64,000 nt of DNA from positions 109,282-173,281 of the forward strand of contig JAPOVK010000051.1 of the NCBI GenBank assembly GCA_026708185.1. Direction: 5' to 3'. How positions within the stretch are numbered: position 1 is the stretch's first letter; each line of letters opens with the position of its first letter. The notes under the pieces were generated by a model. It was not told the origin of the DNA, did no database searches, and saw nothing but the letters and a program-made list of their open reading frames with translations. A program made the position numbers and the translations under genes. Shown one piece after another: positions 26,828 through 36,196 of this stretch. The DNA is from Gammaproteobacteria bacterium (GTDB taxonomy: Bacteria; Pseudomonadota; Gammaproteobacteria; Pseudomonadales; Azotimanducaceae).

Positions 26828-28804
26828 TCAGCCGCCCTGCAGGTCCACGAACCGTCGATACGGCCCGTCCGCCTTCCCCATCAGCGCCTCGTGGGTGCCG
26901 ATATCCCGGACCTCGCCGTCTTCCAAGAAGACGATGCGATCCGCACGCCGGATCGTCGACAGCCGGTGGGCGATAACCACTACCAGCCGACCCGCGGCGG
27001 CTGCGCGCAGCGATCTCACGAGGGCGTTCTCCGCTTGCGGGTCGAGGGCGGCTGTCGGTTCGTCAAGGATAAGGATCCGGGTGTCGCGGACCAGGCCGCG
27101 CGCGATGCAGAGGCGCTGTTTCTGGCCGACGCTCAAGGTGTCTCCGGAGCGACCGAGTTCGTGGTCGAGACCGGTGGGCAGATCGGCGATGAAGTCCATC
27201 GCCCCTGCGGTCTCACAGGCACGGACTAGGTCGGCGTCGGTGGCATCCGGGTTGGCCAGCAGCAGGTTGCTGCGAATCGACTCGTTCTGAAGCAGGTGCT
27301 CCTGGAAGACGTAGCTGACTTGGCTGCGGAGTGACTCCGTGTCGACGCCACCGATGTCAATGCCGTCGATCAATACGCGGCCCCGCGTCGCGCGATAGTA
27401 GGCCGGCACCAAGTAGGCGAGGCTCGTCTTGCCCGCGCCCGTCGGCCCGACCACGGCGACCAACTCGCCGACGTTGAGGTCGAGGCTCACGTCGCGCAAC
27501 GCCTCGTGGCCGTTGGCGTAGCGCAAGCTCACGCGGTCGAACCGGACGCCTTCGCGTATCGGGGGCAACGGGAGCCCCTTGGCGCGCGGTTCCTCCACTT
27601 TCATGTCGAGGAAGAAGAACACCCGGCGCACCGCGGCGATCTCGGACTGCACGTCGATCCAGATCATCCCGAGAGCCAAACCCGAGCCGCCAATCGTGAG
27701 GGCAAGCTCGATCAGGACGAAATAATCGCCCGGCGTCATGACACCCGCAAAGATCCGGTTGACGACGAAGACGGTGACGAAGATCGCGAGGAGACCCGCG
27801 ATGATCTGGTAGATGAAGCCGATGCCGATGCCGGTCAGGACGACGTGCCGGAACCGCCGGAACGACTCCCGGCTGCGGCTCTCGACGCGCTTCGTCTCCC
27901 GGTCCATGCCGCCCAGGCTCTGTACGGCGTGTAGATTGCTCATGCTCTCTTCGATGGCATTCGTGGTCGCGGTACCCGACGCGCGACTCGCCTGCTGAAT
28001 ACGGCGAACGAACCCCGACAGGGGCACCGTGACGAAGAAGGAGATGGGAAGTACCGCCAGCGACACCCAGATGATCTCCGGGGCCACGCCGCTGTAGCTC
28101 GTGCCCATGAGGTAGAGGGCGATCAGGACGCCGACCACCGTGAACAGCGGCCACAGCGTGAAGGCCGAGCACACACCCGGCAGATCGGGTGCGTCGTACA
28201 TCACCCGGTAGACGGAGTCGCCGATGCGATGGTCGTCGATCGTCGCCATCGGCAGCCGCGCCAGGCGCGCGAACAATTGCGTCCGGAACCCGTTGGCCAG
28301 CCGCTGGTTCAAGCGGATGTCCACCAAGAGTTCGACAGCGCCGAACAACCCGGACATGCCGCTTGCCCCGGCGCTCAGCTTGCCCTCGGAGACCGTCGCA
28401 CTGTCACGGCCTTGCTCGAGCGGGATGCCCAAGCCCCCGCGGCCGAAGACGAGCAGGAGTCCGATGAACATCGCGGACATGGTCAGCATGATCTCCATGG
28501 GCGCCATGTCGCGAACCAGGTCCACGAAGGGCTCGAAGTACGGCGGAAACGGGACCTCCGTCGTGTCGAAGGGCTTCTGCAGGATCACCTGGTCGATCAG
28601 GATCTTGCCCGTCCACGGGGCGATCAACCCCGGAATGAGCGCGACGAACGCAAGGCCTATCTTCGCGGCGAACAACCCCTTGACCGTCGCCAGGTAGCGC
28701 AGACAGCGCCAGACCAGCCGCGCCGCATCTCGGTTGGATACCACCGGATTGACATCGACCCGGTCGTCGAATGCCATCGGTCGCACGGCCACGGCATCAC
28801 TCAT
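26828..28804 (-). CDS. ABC exporter half-transporter (second of a heterodimeric pair)
   Basis: This 658-aa fusion has an N-terminal six-helix membrane domain and a C-terminal ATPase. Walker A is VGPTGAGKTS, Walker B with catalytic Glu is ILILDEPTAALD, the H-loop is IAHRLST, and the signature reads LSVGQ instead of LSGGQ. The start at 28804 (MSDAVAV) overlaps the preceding ABC gene by 8 bp. It belongs to the MsbA/lipid-drug exporter type. With its partner it would form a heterodimeric exporter; the substrate is unknown. Confidence 0.9.
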   Translation of the reverse strand: MSDAVAVRPMAFDDRVDVNPVVSNRDAARLVWRCLRYLATVKGLFAAKIGLAFVALIPGLIAPWTGKILIDQVILQKPFDTTEVPFPPYFEPFVDLVRDMAPMEIMLTMSAMFIGLLLVFGRGGLGIPLEQGRDSATVSEGKLSAGASGMSGLFGAVELLVDIRLNQRLANGFRTQLFARLARLPMATIDDHRIGDSVYRVMYDAPDLPGVCSAFTLWPLFTVVGVLIALYLMGTSYSGVAPEIIWVSLAVLPISFFVTVPLSGFVRRIQQASRASGTATTNAIEESMSNLHAVQSLGGMDRETKRVESRSRESFRRFRHVVLTGIGIGFIYQIIAGLLAIFVTVFVVNRIFAGVMTPGDYFVLIELALTIGGSGLALGMIWIDVQSEIAAVRRVFFFLDMKVEEPRAKGLPLPPIREGVRFDRVSLRYANGHEALRDVSLDLNVGELVAVVGPTGAGKTSLAYLVPAYYRATRGRVLIDGIDIGGVDTESLRSQVSYVFQEHLLQNESIRSNLLLANPDATDADLVRACETAGAMDFIADLPTGLDHELGRSGDTLSVGQKQRLCIARGLVRDTRILILDEPTAALDPQAENALVRSLRAAAAGRLVVVIAHRLSTIRRADRIVFLEDGEVRDIGTHEALMGKADGPYRRFVDLQGG

Positions 28805-30749
28805 CGACCGCACTCCTGGCCCCCACGGTTTCCGCCGCAACGAACGCGCGGTAGGCCCCGTTCGGGATTGCCATCAGCTCTTCGTGACTCCCGCTTTCGG
28901 TAATCCTTCCATCATGTAGAAAAGCGATCTGGTCCGCCTGCCGGATCGTGGACAGGCGGTGGGTGATGACGAAGAGAACGCGCTGTCGGCCCCACTCCGA
29001 CAGGCTGCGGAGCACTCGCTGCTCCGTCTCGGCATCGAGCGAGGCGGTCGGTTCGTCGAGGATTAGGATCGGCGTATCGCGAACGACGGCCCGCGCGATG
29101 GACAGGCGCTGGCGCTGGCCGGTGGACAGCTTGCCGCCACGCTCGCCCAGTTCGGTGGCGTAGCCTTGGGCCATGGCGGCGATGAAGTCGTCCGCGCACG
29201 CGACCCTCGCCGCGTCCTCGATACGCGCCGGTGTCGCACCACGGGTGGCATAACCGATGTTGTCCGACACCGTGGCGGCGAAGAGGACGTTCTGCTGCAG
29301 CGCGATGGCGACGTTCTCGCGGATGCTGTCGATCGCGATGTGCTTGAGGTCGACACCGTTGACGGTGATGGCCCCCGAATCCGGGTCGTAGAGCCTCAGC
29401 AGCAGCGACATGAGGGTGGTCTTCCCCGAACCCGTCGCCCCGACGATGGCCGTGATCGTCCCGGCTTGCGCCGCCAGGTCGACACCGCGGAGAACCGGTT
29501 GATCCATTTCGTAGGCGAACGCGACATCCGTGTAGCGCACCTCGCGGATCGGGACCGGCATGTGGACCGCGTCCGCCCGGTCTGTCACGCCGGACTCCAA
29601 GTCGAGCAGGTAGTAGGCCCGCCTCAAGCCCATGGCCATGTCCAGCGCACGGCACCACGTGATGAACAGGAAGTTGTACTTTCCGATCAGGTCGCCGTTG
29701 TTGCCGCGGGCCGTCTGGAAGGCACCGAGGTTCCAGACCGTGAAAGTCAGGATGAAGGCGAACAGGCCGCCCAGGAACGTCGGATCTTCGGCGACCGTCC
29801 AGTCAGCCATGAGGTAGTCGGCGACGATCAGCACCACGCCGGCAATTAGGGCCATGGCGATCAGGAACCACATGATCTCGCGGCGCAGGAAGAAGGCGTA
29901 GTCGAGCGCGATGTGCGAGTCGCGGTCGAAGCGGGCCACCGCGATGCCCTCCGCCTGGTTGGCCTTCAGGACGCGCACCCCCTGCGCCACTTCCTGGATG
30001 CGCGAGGTCACGTTGCTGTTGCTCTGCCGGGCGAGCCACGACAACCGTTGGATGCGCGGCGTCCACCATACGGCAAGCAAGAAGATTGGCACGCAGGCCG
30101 CGGTGAACAACATCCCCAACGTCGGGCTGAAGAACCACACGATGATGAACGCGCCGACGAGCGCGATGCCTTGTTCCAGCGGGTCGAGGATGATCGTCGC
30201 GATGACGTTGCTGATCATGCGACTGTCCTGGAACACCCGGTAGATCGCATCGCCGGTACGGGCATGGCTCTGGGTCTTCAGGGACAGGTGCTCGGCGTTG
30301 GCGATCATCCGCACGCGCAGGTTCTGGTTGATCGCCTGGCCGATCCAGGTCTCCCAATAGACCACGCCCAGGCTGTCGAGCAGCATGCGGAACACGATCG
30401 TGAACAGCACCGCGTACAGGATGATGCGCGTCAGGATCACTCCGCGCTGTTCGTCCGTCAGCGCCTCGGCCTCGACGTAGCTTGCGTCCACGAACAAGAG
30501 CGCTCGCTGCGCCGGGGCGATGGGCTGCGCATCCAGCACGGCGTTGTTGAAGAGATCGGCGCCGCTGATGGCGATGTAGCCGGACACCAAGCCGATGCCC
30601 ATGGCGAGGGAGAACCAAGCGGCGACGTGCCAAGCCACCGGCCTGATGTAAGGCCAGGTCCGCCCGAGCAGCTTTGCCACCTCGATAAACGAGATGGGCG
30701 GCGGAGCGACCAACCCGCCCGAGCCGGCATCCGCGCGTCCCGAGGACAA
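28797..30749 (-). CDS. ABC exporter half-transporter (first of a heterodimeric pair)
   Basis: This 650-aa ABC exporter has six predicted membrane helices and a C-terminal ATPase with Walker A VGATGSGKTT, signature LSTGQ, Walker B ILILDEPTASLD and H-loop THRLST. The catalytic glutamate is present in both partners, so neither ATPase site is obviously dead. The start is a TTG at 30749, 5 bp after the VOC protein stop, with no clear Shine-Dalgarno sequence; the exact start is uncertain. Downstream it overlaps the second half-transporter. Confidence 0.88.
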   Translation of the reverse strand: MSSGRADAGSGGLVAPPPISFIEVAKLLGRTWPYIRPVAWHVAAWFSLAMGIGLVSGYIAISGADLFNNAVLDAQPIAPAQRALLFVDASYVEAEALTDEQRGVILTRIILYAVLFTIVFRMLLDSLGVVYWETWIGQAINQNLRVRMIANAEHLSLKTQSHARTGDAIYRVFQDSRMISNVIATIILDPLEQGIALVGAFIIVWFFSPTLGMLFTAACVPIFLLAVWWTPRIQRLSWLARQSNSNVTSRIQEVAQGVRVLKANQAEGIAVARFDRDSHIALDYAFFLRREIMWFLIAMALIAGVVLIVADYLMADWTVAEDPTFLGGLFAFILTFTVWNLGAFQTARGNNGDLIGKYNFLFITWCRALDMAMGLRRAYYLLDLESGVTDRADAVHMPVPIREVRYTDVAFAYEMDQPVLRGVDLAAQAGTITAIVGATGSGKTTLMSLLLRLYDPDSGAITVNGVDLKHIAIDSIRENVAIALQQNVLFAATVSDNIGYATRGATPARIEDAARVACADDFIAAMAQGYATELGERGGKLSTGQRQRLSIARAVVRDTPILILDEPTASLDAETEQRVLRSLSEWGRQRVLFVITHRLSTIRQADQIAFLHDGRITESGSHEELMAIPNGAYRAFVAAETVGARSAVDE

Positions 30750-30753
30750 CGAC

Positions 30754-31158
30754 TCAGTCGTAGTAGGACACCAACTCGACGCTCACGCCGTCAGGCGCGC
30801 GCACGAAGGCGATCTGCACGCGGCCCCCGCCCCTAGGTTCGACCAGGAACTCCGCGCCCTTGCTCTTGAGCTCGGCGACGGCCGCCGTCATGTCGTCGAC
30901 CTCGAGCCCGATGTGGTCGAGGCCCAGGCAACTGTGCGGCCCGGACCCCTCCTGCGTCACGTTCTCGAGCACGGTGGAGATCAAGATCACCTGGTCGCCG
31001 AGTTTCAGGTTGGCGCGCGGCAGGCCGTTGGCGCCCTTGGAGGCTTCGATCTCGGCACCGAACATACGCTCGTAGAACGCCCCCGCAGCCATGGCGTCAT
31101 GGCTCATCAGATGAATGTGGTGCGGGGCGAAGCGGGGCACAGGTGGCGCCTTGTCCAT
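30754..31158 (-). CDS. VOC-superfamily (glyoxalase/bleomycin-resistance-like) protein
   Basis: This 134-aa protein has the paired beta-alpha-beta-beta-beta modules of the vicinal oxygen chelate fold: HHIHLMSHDAMAAGAFYERMFG at the N-terminus and LDHIGLEVDDMTAAVAELKS in the second half. Likely metal ligands are His in HIHL, His in LDHIG and Glu in SVELVSYYD. It is the first gene of a minus-strand operon with the two ABC half-transporters, so a detoxification or export role is possible. Confidence 0.87.
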   Translation of the reverse strand: MDKAPPVPRFAPHHIHLMSHDAMAAGAFYERMFGAEIEASKGANGLPRANLKLGDQVILISTVLENVTQEGSGPHSCLGLDHIGLEVDDMTAAVAELKSKGAEFLVEPRGGGRVQIAFVRAPDGVSVELVSYYD

Positions 31159-31259
31159 CGGCGGAGAACACGTCCGTGCGTCAGCTTACATGATGCCGCG
31201 CGCTGGCACGTGTCGGGTTGATCCTCCACAATGCTCATTCATTGATCGTGGGGTGCTCT

Positions 31260-32234
31260 ATGAACGCTAAGACGCTGACCGCCGCAATCACCCTGGGATC
31301 GTTGGCGGCTGCGCCGTCGTTGGCTGAAGAGGCTTCCAACGTGACCGCCACCACGGTCGCCACCTGGGCAACGGAGCTCTCGAACGCCGGCCGCTGGGGC
31401 GACGACGACCAGTTAGGCACGCTGAACCTCATCACACCAGCGGTCCGCGTGGCCGCCGCCAAGCTGGTCATCGAGGGCCATTCCGTCTCGATGGCGCATC
31501 CGCTCATTACGGAGCGCGCGGCCGACAACGCGACGCCGTTCGAACACCGCATGCAGGCCACCCCCGAGCAAGCGGGCGGTTGGGCCACGGACACCTGGGC
31601 CATCATGTTCCACGGCTTCGCTCACTCGCACATCGATGCCCTCTGCCACCTCGCCTACGACGGCAAGTACTACAACGGCTTCGCCATGGCCGAGACGACG
31701 GCGGCCGGCTGTAGGAACCTGTCGATCGCCAACATCGGCGACGGCATCTTCACACGCGGTGTCCTGATGGACATCCCGATGCTCAAGGGCAAGCAGTGGC
31801 TAGAGCCCGCCGAAGCCGTAGTAGTTGCCGACCTCGAAGCCTGGGAGAAGCAGGCCGGCGTGCAAGTCGGCTCGGGCGATGCCGTCCTATTGCATACCGG
31901 GAGATGGATCAGACGGGCCGCGCATGGTCCGCACGAGGGTGGCTACCCGGGCTTCCACGCCTCGGTCGTGCCCTGGTTCAAGGAACGCGACGTGGCGGTC
32001 GTCGGCACGGACGGCGGCCTAGACGTCTATCCGTCCGGGATCGACGGCGTCGGCGCGCCGGTGCATGCGCTAGTGCTGACGGCACTCGGCATGCCCGTCC
32101 TGGACGTCATGGACCTGACCGACGTCGCCGCGGCGGCTGCGGAACGCAAACGCTGGACGTTCCTGTTGACCGCCGCGCCGCTACGGGCCGAGGCGGGAAC
32201 CGGTTCGCCGATCAACTCGATCGCGACATTCTGA
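31260..32234 (+). CDS. Secreted cyclase family protein (kynurenine formamidase-like fold)
   Basis: This 324-aa protein starts at ATG 31260 with a signal peptide (MNAKTLTAAITLGSLAAAPS). It belongs to the cyclase/KynB family (PF04199): the metal-binding motif appears as HSHIDALCH around residue 125, a variant of HxGTHxDxPxH, and DAVLLHTGRW and VGTDGGLD are further family segments. Bacterial members hydrolyse amides or cyclic substrates. A periplasmic location is inferred from the signal. Confidence 0.82.
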   Translation: MNAKTLTAAITLGSLAAAPSLAEEASNVTATTVATWATELSNAGRWGDDDQLGTLNLITPAVRVAAAKLVIEGHSVSMAHPLITERAADNATPFEHRMQATPEQAGGWATDTWAIMFHGFAHSHIDALCHLAYDGKYYNGFAMAETTAAGCRNLSIANIGDGIFTRGVLMDIPMLKGKQWLEPAEAVVVADLEAWEKQAGVQVGSGDAVLLHTGRWIRRAAHGPHEGGYPGFHASVVPWFKERDVAVVGTDGGLDVYPSGIDGVGAPVHALVLTALGMPVLDVMDLTDVAAAAAERKRWTFLLTAAPLRAEAGTGSPINSIATF

Positions 32235-32256
32235 CGTCGGCCGGCCGCGGGCTGGC

Positions 32257-33930
32257 TCAACCCATGTCCGTGGCGCTGGTAGGCGACTGGATGATCAGGT
32301 TGAGGATCTCCCGGCTGGTGACCGAGCCGCGGAACGCCCCCGTGTCCTCGTCGACAATGGGAAGCACCGTCAGCCCGTGCTCCGTCATCCGCTGCAGCAC
32401 GTCCTCGATCAACTCGTCAAGGGAAGCGGTCGGCGGTTCTCGGCTGACCACGTTGCGCAGCGGCGTGCTCGCCCACTCGCTCTTCGGCAGGTAGCGGAGC
32501 TTTCCTAGGGAGACCACGCCGATCAACTCATCGCCGTCCACGACCACGTAGTCCTGTTGTTGGGGGACGACCCAGCGGTCGGCGAAGTCGCGCACGCTCA
32601 TCATCGGGCGCGCGTAGTGGTTGATCGAACTCATCACGTCCCGGACCGTGACGGCATCGAGTGCGAACCGAAGCAGGTTCGGCGGCAGAAAGTTCGGCAT
32701 CGGTGTTTCCGCGGACGGTTCCGTGGCAGTGCTCGACGCGCGCCGAACCGTGTAGGAAATCGCCGGCGGCATGAGGATGATGTAGCCGAACATGATCAGG
32801 ACCAGCAGGGAGAACAGATCCTGCTCGATGATGCCGGCGTTGAAGAACAACAGGAGCAGGGCGATCTCCGCGGCGCCCTTGGCCATCAAGCCGGTCGCCA
32901 GCGGCAGCGAGATGTTTAGGCGCGTGAGTTGGGCGCCAACGACTGCGCCGAGGACCTTGCCCAACATCGGCACCGTCACCAGCGCCACGATGGTCCACAG
33001 CGGCAAGGCGGTGAACGACAGGCTCAGATGCAGGCCGGCCGATGCGAAGAACAAGGGCACGAACAGCCCCTCGGCCGTGCTGCGAATGCCGGGCAGCACG
33101 TCCTGGCGCACCTGCCTCGGGAGCCGCGACAGGGAGGCGCCGAACAGCAACGCGCCGAGCGTCCCGTGCAATCCGATCTTCTCCGCGCCGACCACCATCA
33201 GGAACAGTCCGCCTAGCAGCAGTCCAAACGAGAGTTGCGGGACATTGAGCACGCGTTTGAGGAACACGATCACGTGCGGCAGAACGCGCGTCGAGAGCAA
33301 CCACGAGGCGACGGTGAAGCCGACGATGCCGCCGAGCAGCATCAAGACACCGACCGCGCTGAATCCGTCGTGCGAACCGAACGCGAACGCGCCGTGGCCC
33401 GAGGTCTCGAACGTGAACCCGACAACGAGCAATGCGATCAGTTCGGCGATGATCACCGTCGTGAAGATCTGCAAGCCGAGGGGTTCGCGCAAGCGCCCGT
33501 CATCGGCGAGCACCTTCGCGACGACGCCGAGGCTCGACAGGGCCAGGATGCCCGCGAGCGCCACCGCTTGCGGGAAGTCGAGGCCCAAGCCGAAGTCGAT
33601 CAGGATGTCGGACGTCACCGTCAGCCCGACGGCCAACGAGATCAGCACCGAGATCGTTGCGGCGACGAAGAACCGGCCGCGGATCACCGCCACGAAGCTG
33701 GTGATGTCGATCTCGTCGAGGCCGATGAGGAAGAAGAAGATGAACACGCCGATGCTGAGCACGAACTGCAGTTCGACGGTCGGCTGCACGAGCCCGGTGA
33801 GCGGGCCGAGAAGGATGCCGGCGACCGTGTAGGCGACGATGGAGTTGATGCGCCCGCGGCGGAAGAGGCCTTCCAGGAGCTTCGCCACGAGCATGAGGAG
33901 CCCGATGGAAAGCAGCGAGTCGTCAATCAT
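32257..33930 (-). CDS. CPA2-type cation:proton antiporter with C-terminal CBS domains
   Basis: This 557-aa protein has about 12 hydrophobic segments in its first 400 residues, in the pattern of KefB/KefC-like monovalent cation:proton antiporters (RRGRINSIVAYTVAGILLGP near the N-terminus). Instead of the TrkA-N domain usual in Kef proteins, the C-terminus has a CBS-domain pair (VRDVMSSINHYARPMMSV and VSREPPTASLDELIEDVLQR, then LTVLPIVDED). CBS pairs sense adenosine nucleotides or ionic strength, so transport may be regulated that way (inference). It is separated from the serine hydrolase gene by 22 bp on the same strand. Confidence 0.86.
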   Translation of the reverse strand: MIDDSLLSIGLLMLVAKLLEGLFRRGRINSIVAYTVAGILLGPLTGLVQPTVELQFVLSIGVFIFFFLIGLDEIDITSFVAVIRGRFFVAATISVLISLAVGLTVTSDILIDFGLGLDFPQAVALAGILALSSLGVVAKVLADDGRLREPLGLQIFTTVIIAELIALLVVGFTFETSGHGAFAFGSHDGFSAVGVLMLLGGIVGFTVASWLLSTRVLPHVIVFLKRVLNVPQLSFGLLLGGLFLMVVGAEKIGLHGTLGALLFGASLSRLPRQVRQDVLPGIRSTAEGLFVPLFFASAGLHLSLSFTALPLWTIVALVTVPMLGKVLGAVVGAQLTRLNISLPLATGLMAKGAAEIALLLLFFNAGIIEQDLFSLLVLIMFGYIILMPPAISYTVRRASSTATEPSAETPMPNFLPPNLLRFALDAVTVRDVMSSINHYARPMMSVRDFADRWVVPQQQDYVVVDGDELIGVVSLGKLRYLPKSEWASTPLRNVVSREPPTASLDELIEDVLQRMTEHGLTVLPIVDEDTGAFRGSVTSREILNLIIQSPTSATDMG

Positions 33931-33952
33931 CGCGAGAGCCCCTGGGGGTCGC

Positions 33953-35092
33953 TTACGTCATACAAGCGTAGAAGGTCTTGCCCAAGCCGCCGCCGCGCCG
34001 GTCGCCGACGATGGCTGCCTTCATCTGGTTCATCACGTAGGACAGGCACACCCGGGCGGGCTCGTCCACCACGATCGTCGAGCCGCCCGCACCACCCCAG
34101 AACATGGCGTCGTCGTTCGGTGACATAGGCATCACCTCGCTTGGGAAGGCGTAGCCGAGACCGAAGCGGATGGGCAACATCAGCACCGCGTCCGGGCCGT
34201 TGGTCTGTTCTTCGCGCATGAAGCGGCAGCCCGCTGGCGACAGGATTTCCACACCGAAAGCCTTGCCGTTGTTCGCCAGCGGCGTCTGCGCACGCACCAC
34301 GGCGCGTGCATTGCCGTGTCCGCCAGCCGCAGGAATCTCCGCGCGCCGCCAGGCGTCGGTGTTCACGGCATCGGTGCCCGCCCCCGCCGACGCAAAGACG
34401 CGCGCCGGAATGGAATCCGGATCCATGTCAGCGAATCCACCGGCCGGCGGCGCGTCGTCGGGAATCATCTCCGCAACGCGGGAGAACACGGCGTCGTCCA
34501 TGCCGATGTGGAAGTCCGCGCCCAAGGGCTCGGCAACTTCCTCGCGAAAGAACTGGCCGATCGAGCGCCCGGAGATCCGCCGCACCAACTCGCCGATCAA
34601 GTAGCCCTGGGTTACGGCGTGGTAGCCGCTTTGCGTGCCCGGCTCCCACCACGGCGCCTGGCGTTCGAGATTGGCAACGCAGCCATCCCAGTCGTACAGG
34701 CCCTCGGCACCGGCGAGCGCCGGGTCGAATCCCGGCACCCCGGCCGAGTGGCTCATGAAGTGACGAACCTCGGTCTTCTGCTTGCCGTTCCTGCCGTACT
34801 CGGGCCAGTAGTCGGTGACCTTGGCGTTGAAGTCGAGTTGGCCGCGGTCGGCAAGCACGAAGGCGCACAGGAAGGACATCGTCTTGGTGGTGGAGTAGAC
34901 GTTGACGATGGTGTCTTCCTGCCAAGGCCGGGTGCGTGCCTTGTCCGCATGGCCCGCCCAGAGGTCGACGACGAACTCGCCCTCGACCGTGGCCGCGAAC
35001 GTTGCCCCCACATCGCCGTAGTCCGTGAAATTGCGCTCGAAAGCTTCGCGCACCTGGGCGAAGCGTTCGTCGCAGAAGCCGTGGATGTCCAC
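33953..35092 (-). CDS. Serine hydrolase, class C beta-lactamase/EstB family
   Basis: This 379-aa protein has the S-x-x-K motif as STTKTM near residue 88 and a YHAVTQGYLIGELVRRISG segment, equivalent to the Y-x-N/T region of EstB-type esterases. A C-terminal GGAGGSTIVVDEPARV provides the third motif area. There is no signal peptide, so it is likely cytoplasmic, more in line with an esterase than a resistance beta-lactamase. It is divergent from the SDR gene. Confidence 0.88.
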   Translation of the reverse strand: MDIHGFCDERFAQVREAFERNFTDYGDVGATFAATVEGEFVVDLWAGHADKARTRPWQEDTIVNVYSTTKTMSFLCAFVLADRGQLDFNAKVTDYWPEYGRNGKQKTEVRHFMSHSAGVPGFDPALAGAEGLYDWDGCVANLERQAPWWEPGTQSGYHAVTQGYLIGELVRRISGRSIGQFFREEVAEPLGADFHIGMDDAVFSRVAEMIPDDAPPAGGFADMDPDSIPARVFASAGAGTDAVNTDAWRRAEIPAAGGHGNARAVVRAQTPLANNGKAFGVEILSPAGCRFMREEQTNGPDAVLMLPIRFGLGYAFPSEVMPMSPNDDAMFWGGAGGSTIVVDEPARVCLSYVMNQMKAAIVGDRRGGGLGKTFYACMT

Positions 35093-35196
35093 CGTCCTTC
35101 CCCCTTGCCTGACTCGGACCCAAGTGAGCGATTGTAGCCACCGTCGCCCGAGTTCGGGCGGCTACAATGAATCCGACAGGCTTGAGGGAACTCACG

Positions 35197-36159
35197 ATGA
35201 AGGATTTCGGCGGCAAGATCGCGGTCGTCACGGGCGGTGGCACGGGCATGGGCCGAGCGCTCGTGCGACAACTCATCGCCGAGGGATGCTCTGTTGCGAC
35301 CTGCGACATCATCGCGGAGAACCTCGCCGAGACGGTCGAGTTGGCGAGCGCCGAAGCGGCGCAAGGTGCGCGGGTGACCAGCGCGCTGTGCGACGTCGCG
35401 ATCGAGGACGAGGTCATCGCCTTCCGGGACCACGTCCGCGACGCGTTCGAGACCGAGCACATCAACTTGCTCTTCAACAACGCCGGCATCGGCGGTGGCG
35501 GCAGCTTCATCGAGGACAGCCGCGACGAATGGGAGCGAACGTTCAACATCTGCTGGTTCGGCGTCTACTACACGGCCCGCGCCTTCCGCGAGATGCTCGT
35601 CGCGAGCGATGAGGGCCACATGATCAACACCAGCAGCGTCAACGGCTTTCGCGCCTCGCTCGGCGGCAACATTCCGCACACCGCCTACAGCGCGGCGAAG
35701 TTCGCGGTCAAGGGATTCTCGGAGGCGCTCATCAACGACTTCCGATTCAACGCGCCCCACCTCAAGGTGTCCGTGGTCATGCCCGGCCACGTCGGCACCG
35801 AAATCGGCATCAACACCGGTCGCATCCTCGGCTACCGCGAACCGAAGGACTGGACGACCGAGGACATCGCCCGCGCCCGTAAGCAACGCGCAACCATGGG
35901 CGTACCGGACGAGACCCTGGATTCCCTGGACGACGACGCCTTCCGCGCCGAGATGCAGCGGCGGCGCGAGCGGTACCGGGAGGCGCCGGTGTCACCTGCC
36001 CAGGCGGCCGAGATCATCCTCGACGGCGTTCGGCGCGAGGATTGGCGCATCCTGGTCGGCAAGGACGCGGTCGCGCTCGACGAGGCCGTGCGGCAAGCGC
36101 CGCTCGATGCCTACGACCTCGACTTCAGCGCCAAGGTCTGGGCCAGCATGGCCGACTGA
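35197..36159 (+). CDS. Short-chain dehydrogenase/reductase
   Basis: This 320-aa SDR starts at ATG 35197 (MKDFGGKIAVVTGGG), seven bases after GAGGGAAC. The cofactor motif is TGGGTGMGRAL, with NNAGIGGGG, the catalytic Ser in NTSSVNGFR and YSAAKFAVKGF for the Tyr/Lys pair. An extended C-terminal region (about residues 215-290) with RKQRATMGVPDETLDSLDDD is longer than in FabG-type SDRs. The dienelactone hydrolase gene follows 37 bp downstream. Confidence 0.92.
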   Translation: MKDFGGKIAVVTGGGTGMGRALVRQLIAEGCSVATCDIIAENLAETVELASAEAAQGARVTSALCDVAIEDEVIAFRDHVRDAFETEHINLLFNNAGIGGGGSFIEDSRDEWERTFNICWFGVYYTARAFREMLVASDEGHMINTSSVNGFRASLGGNIPHTAYSAAKFAVKGFSEALINDFRFNAPHLKVSVVMPGHVGTEIGINTGRILGYREPKDWTTEDIARARKQRATMGVPDETLDSLDDDAFRAEMQRRRERYREAPVSPAQAAEIILDGVRREDWRILVGKDAVALDEAVRQAPLDAYDLDFSAKVWASMAD

Positions 36160-36196
36160 GACGAACCGATCTTCCACAGCAACGCGGAGTAAACGC

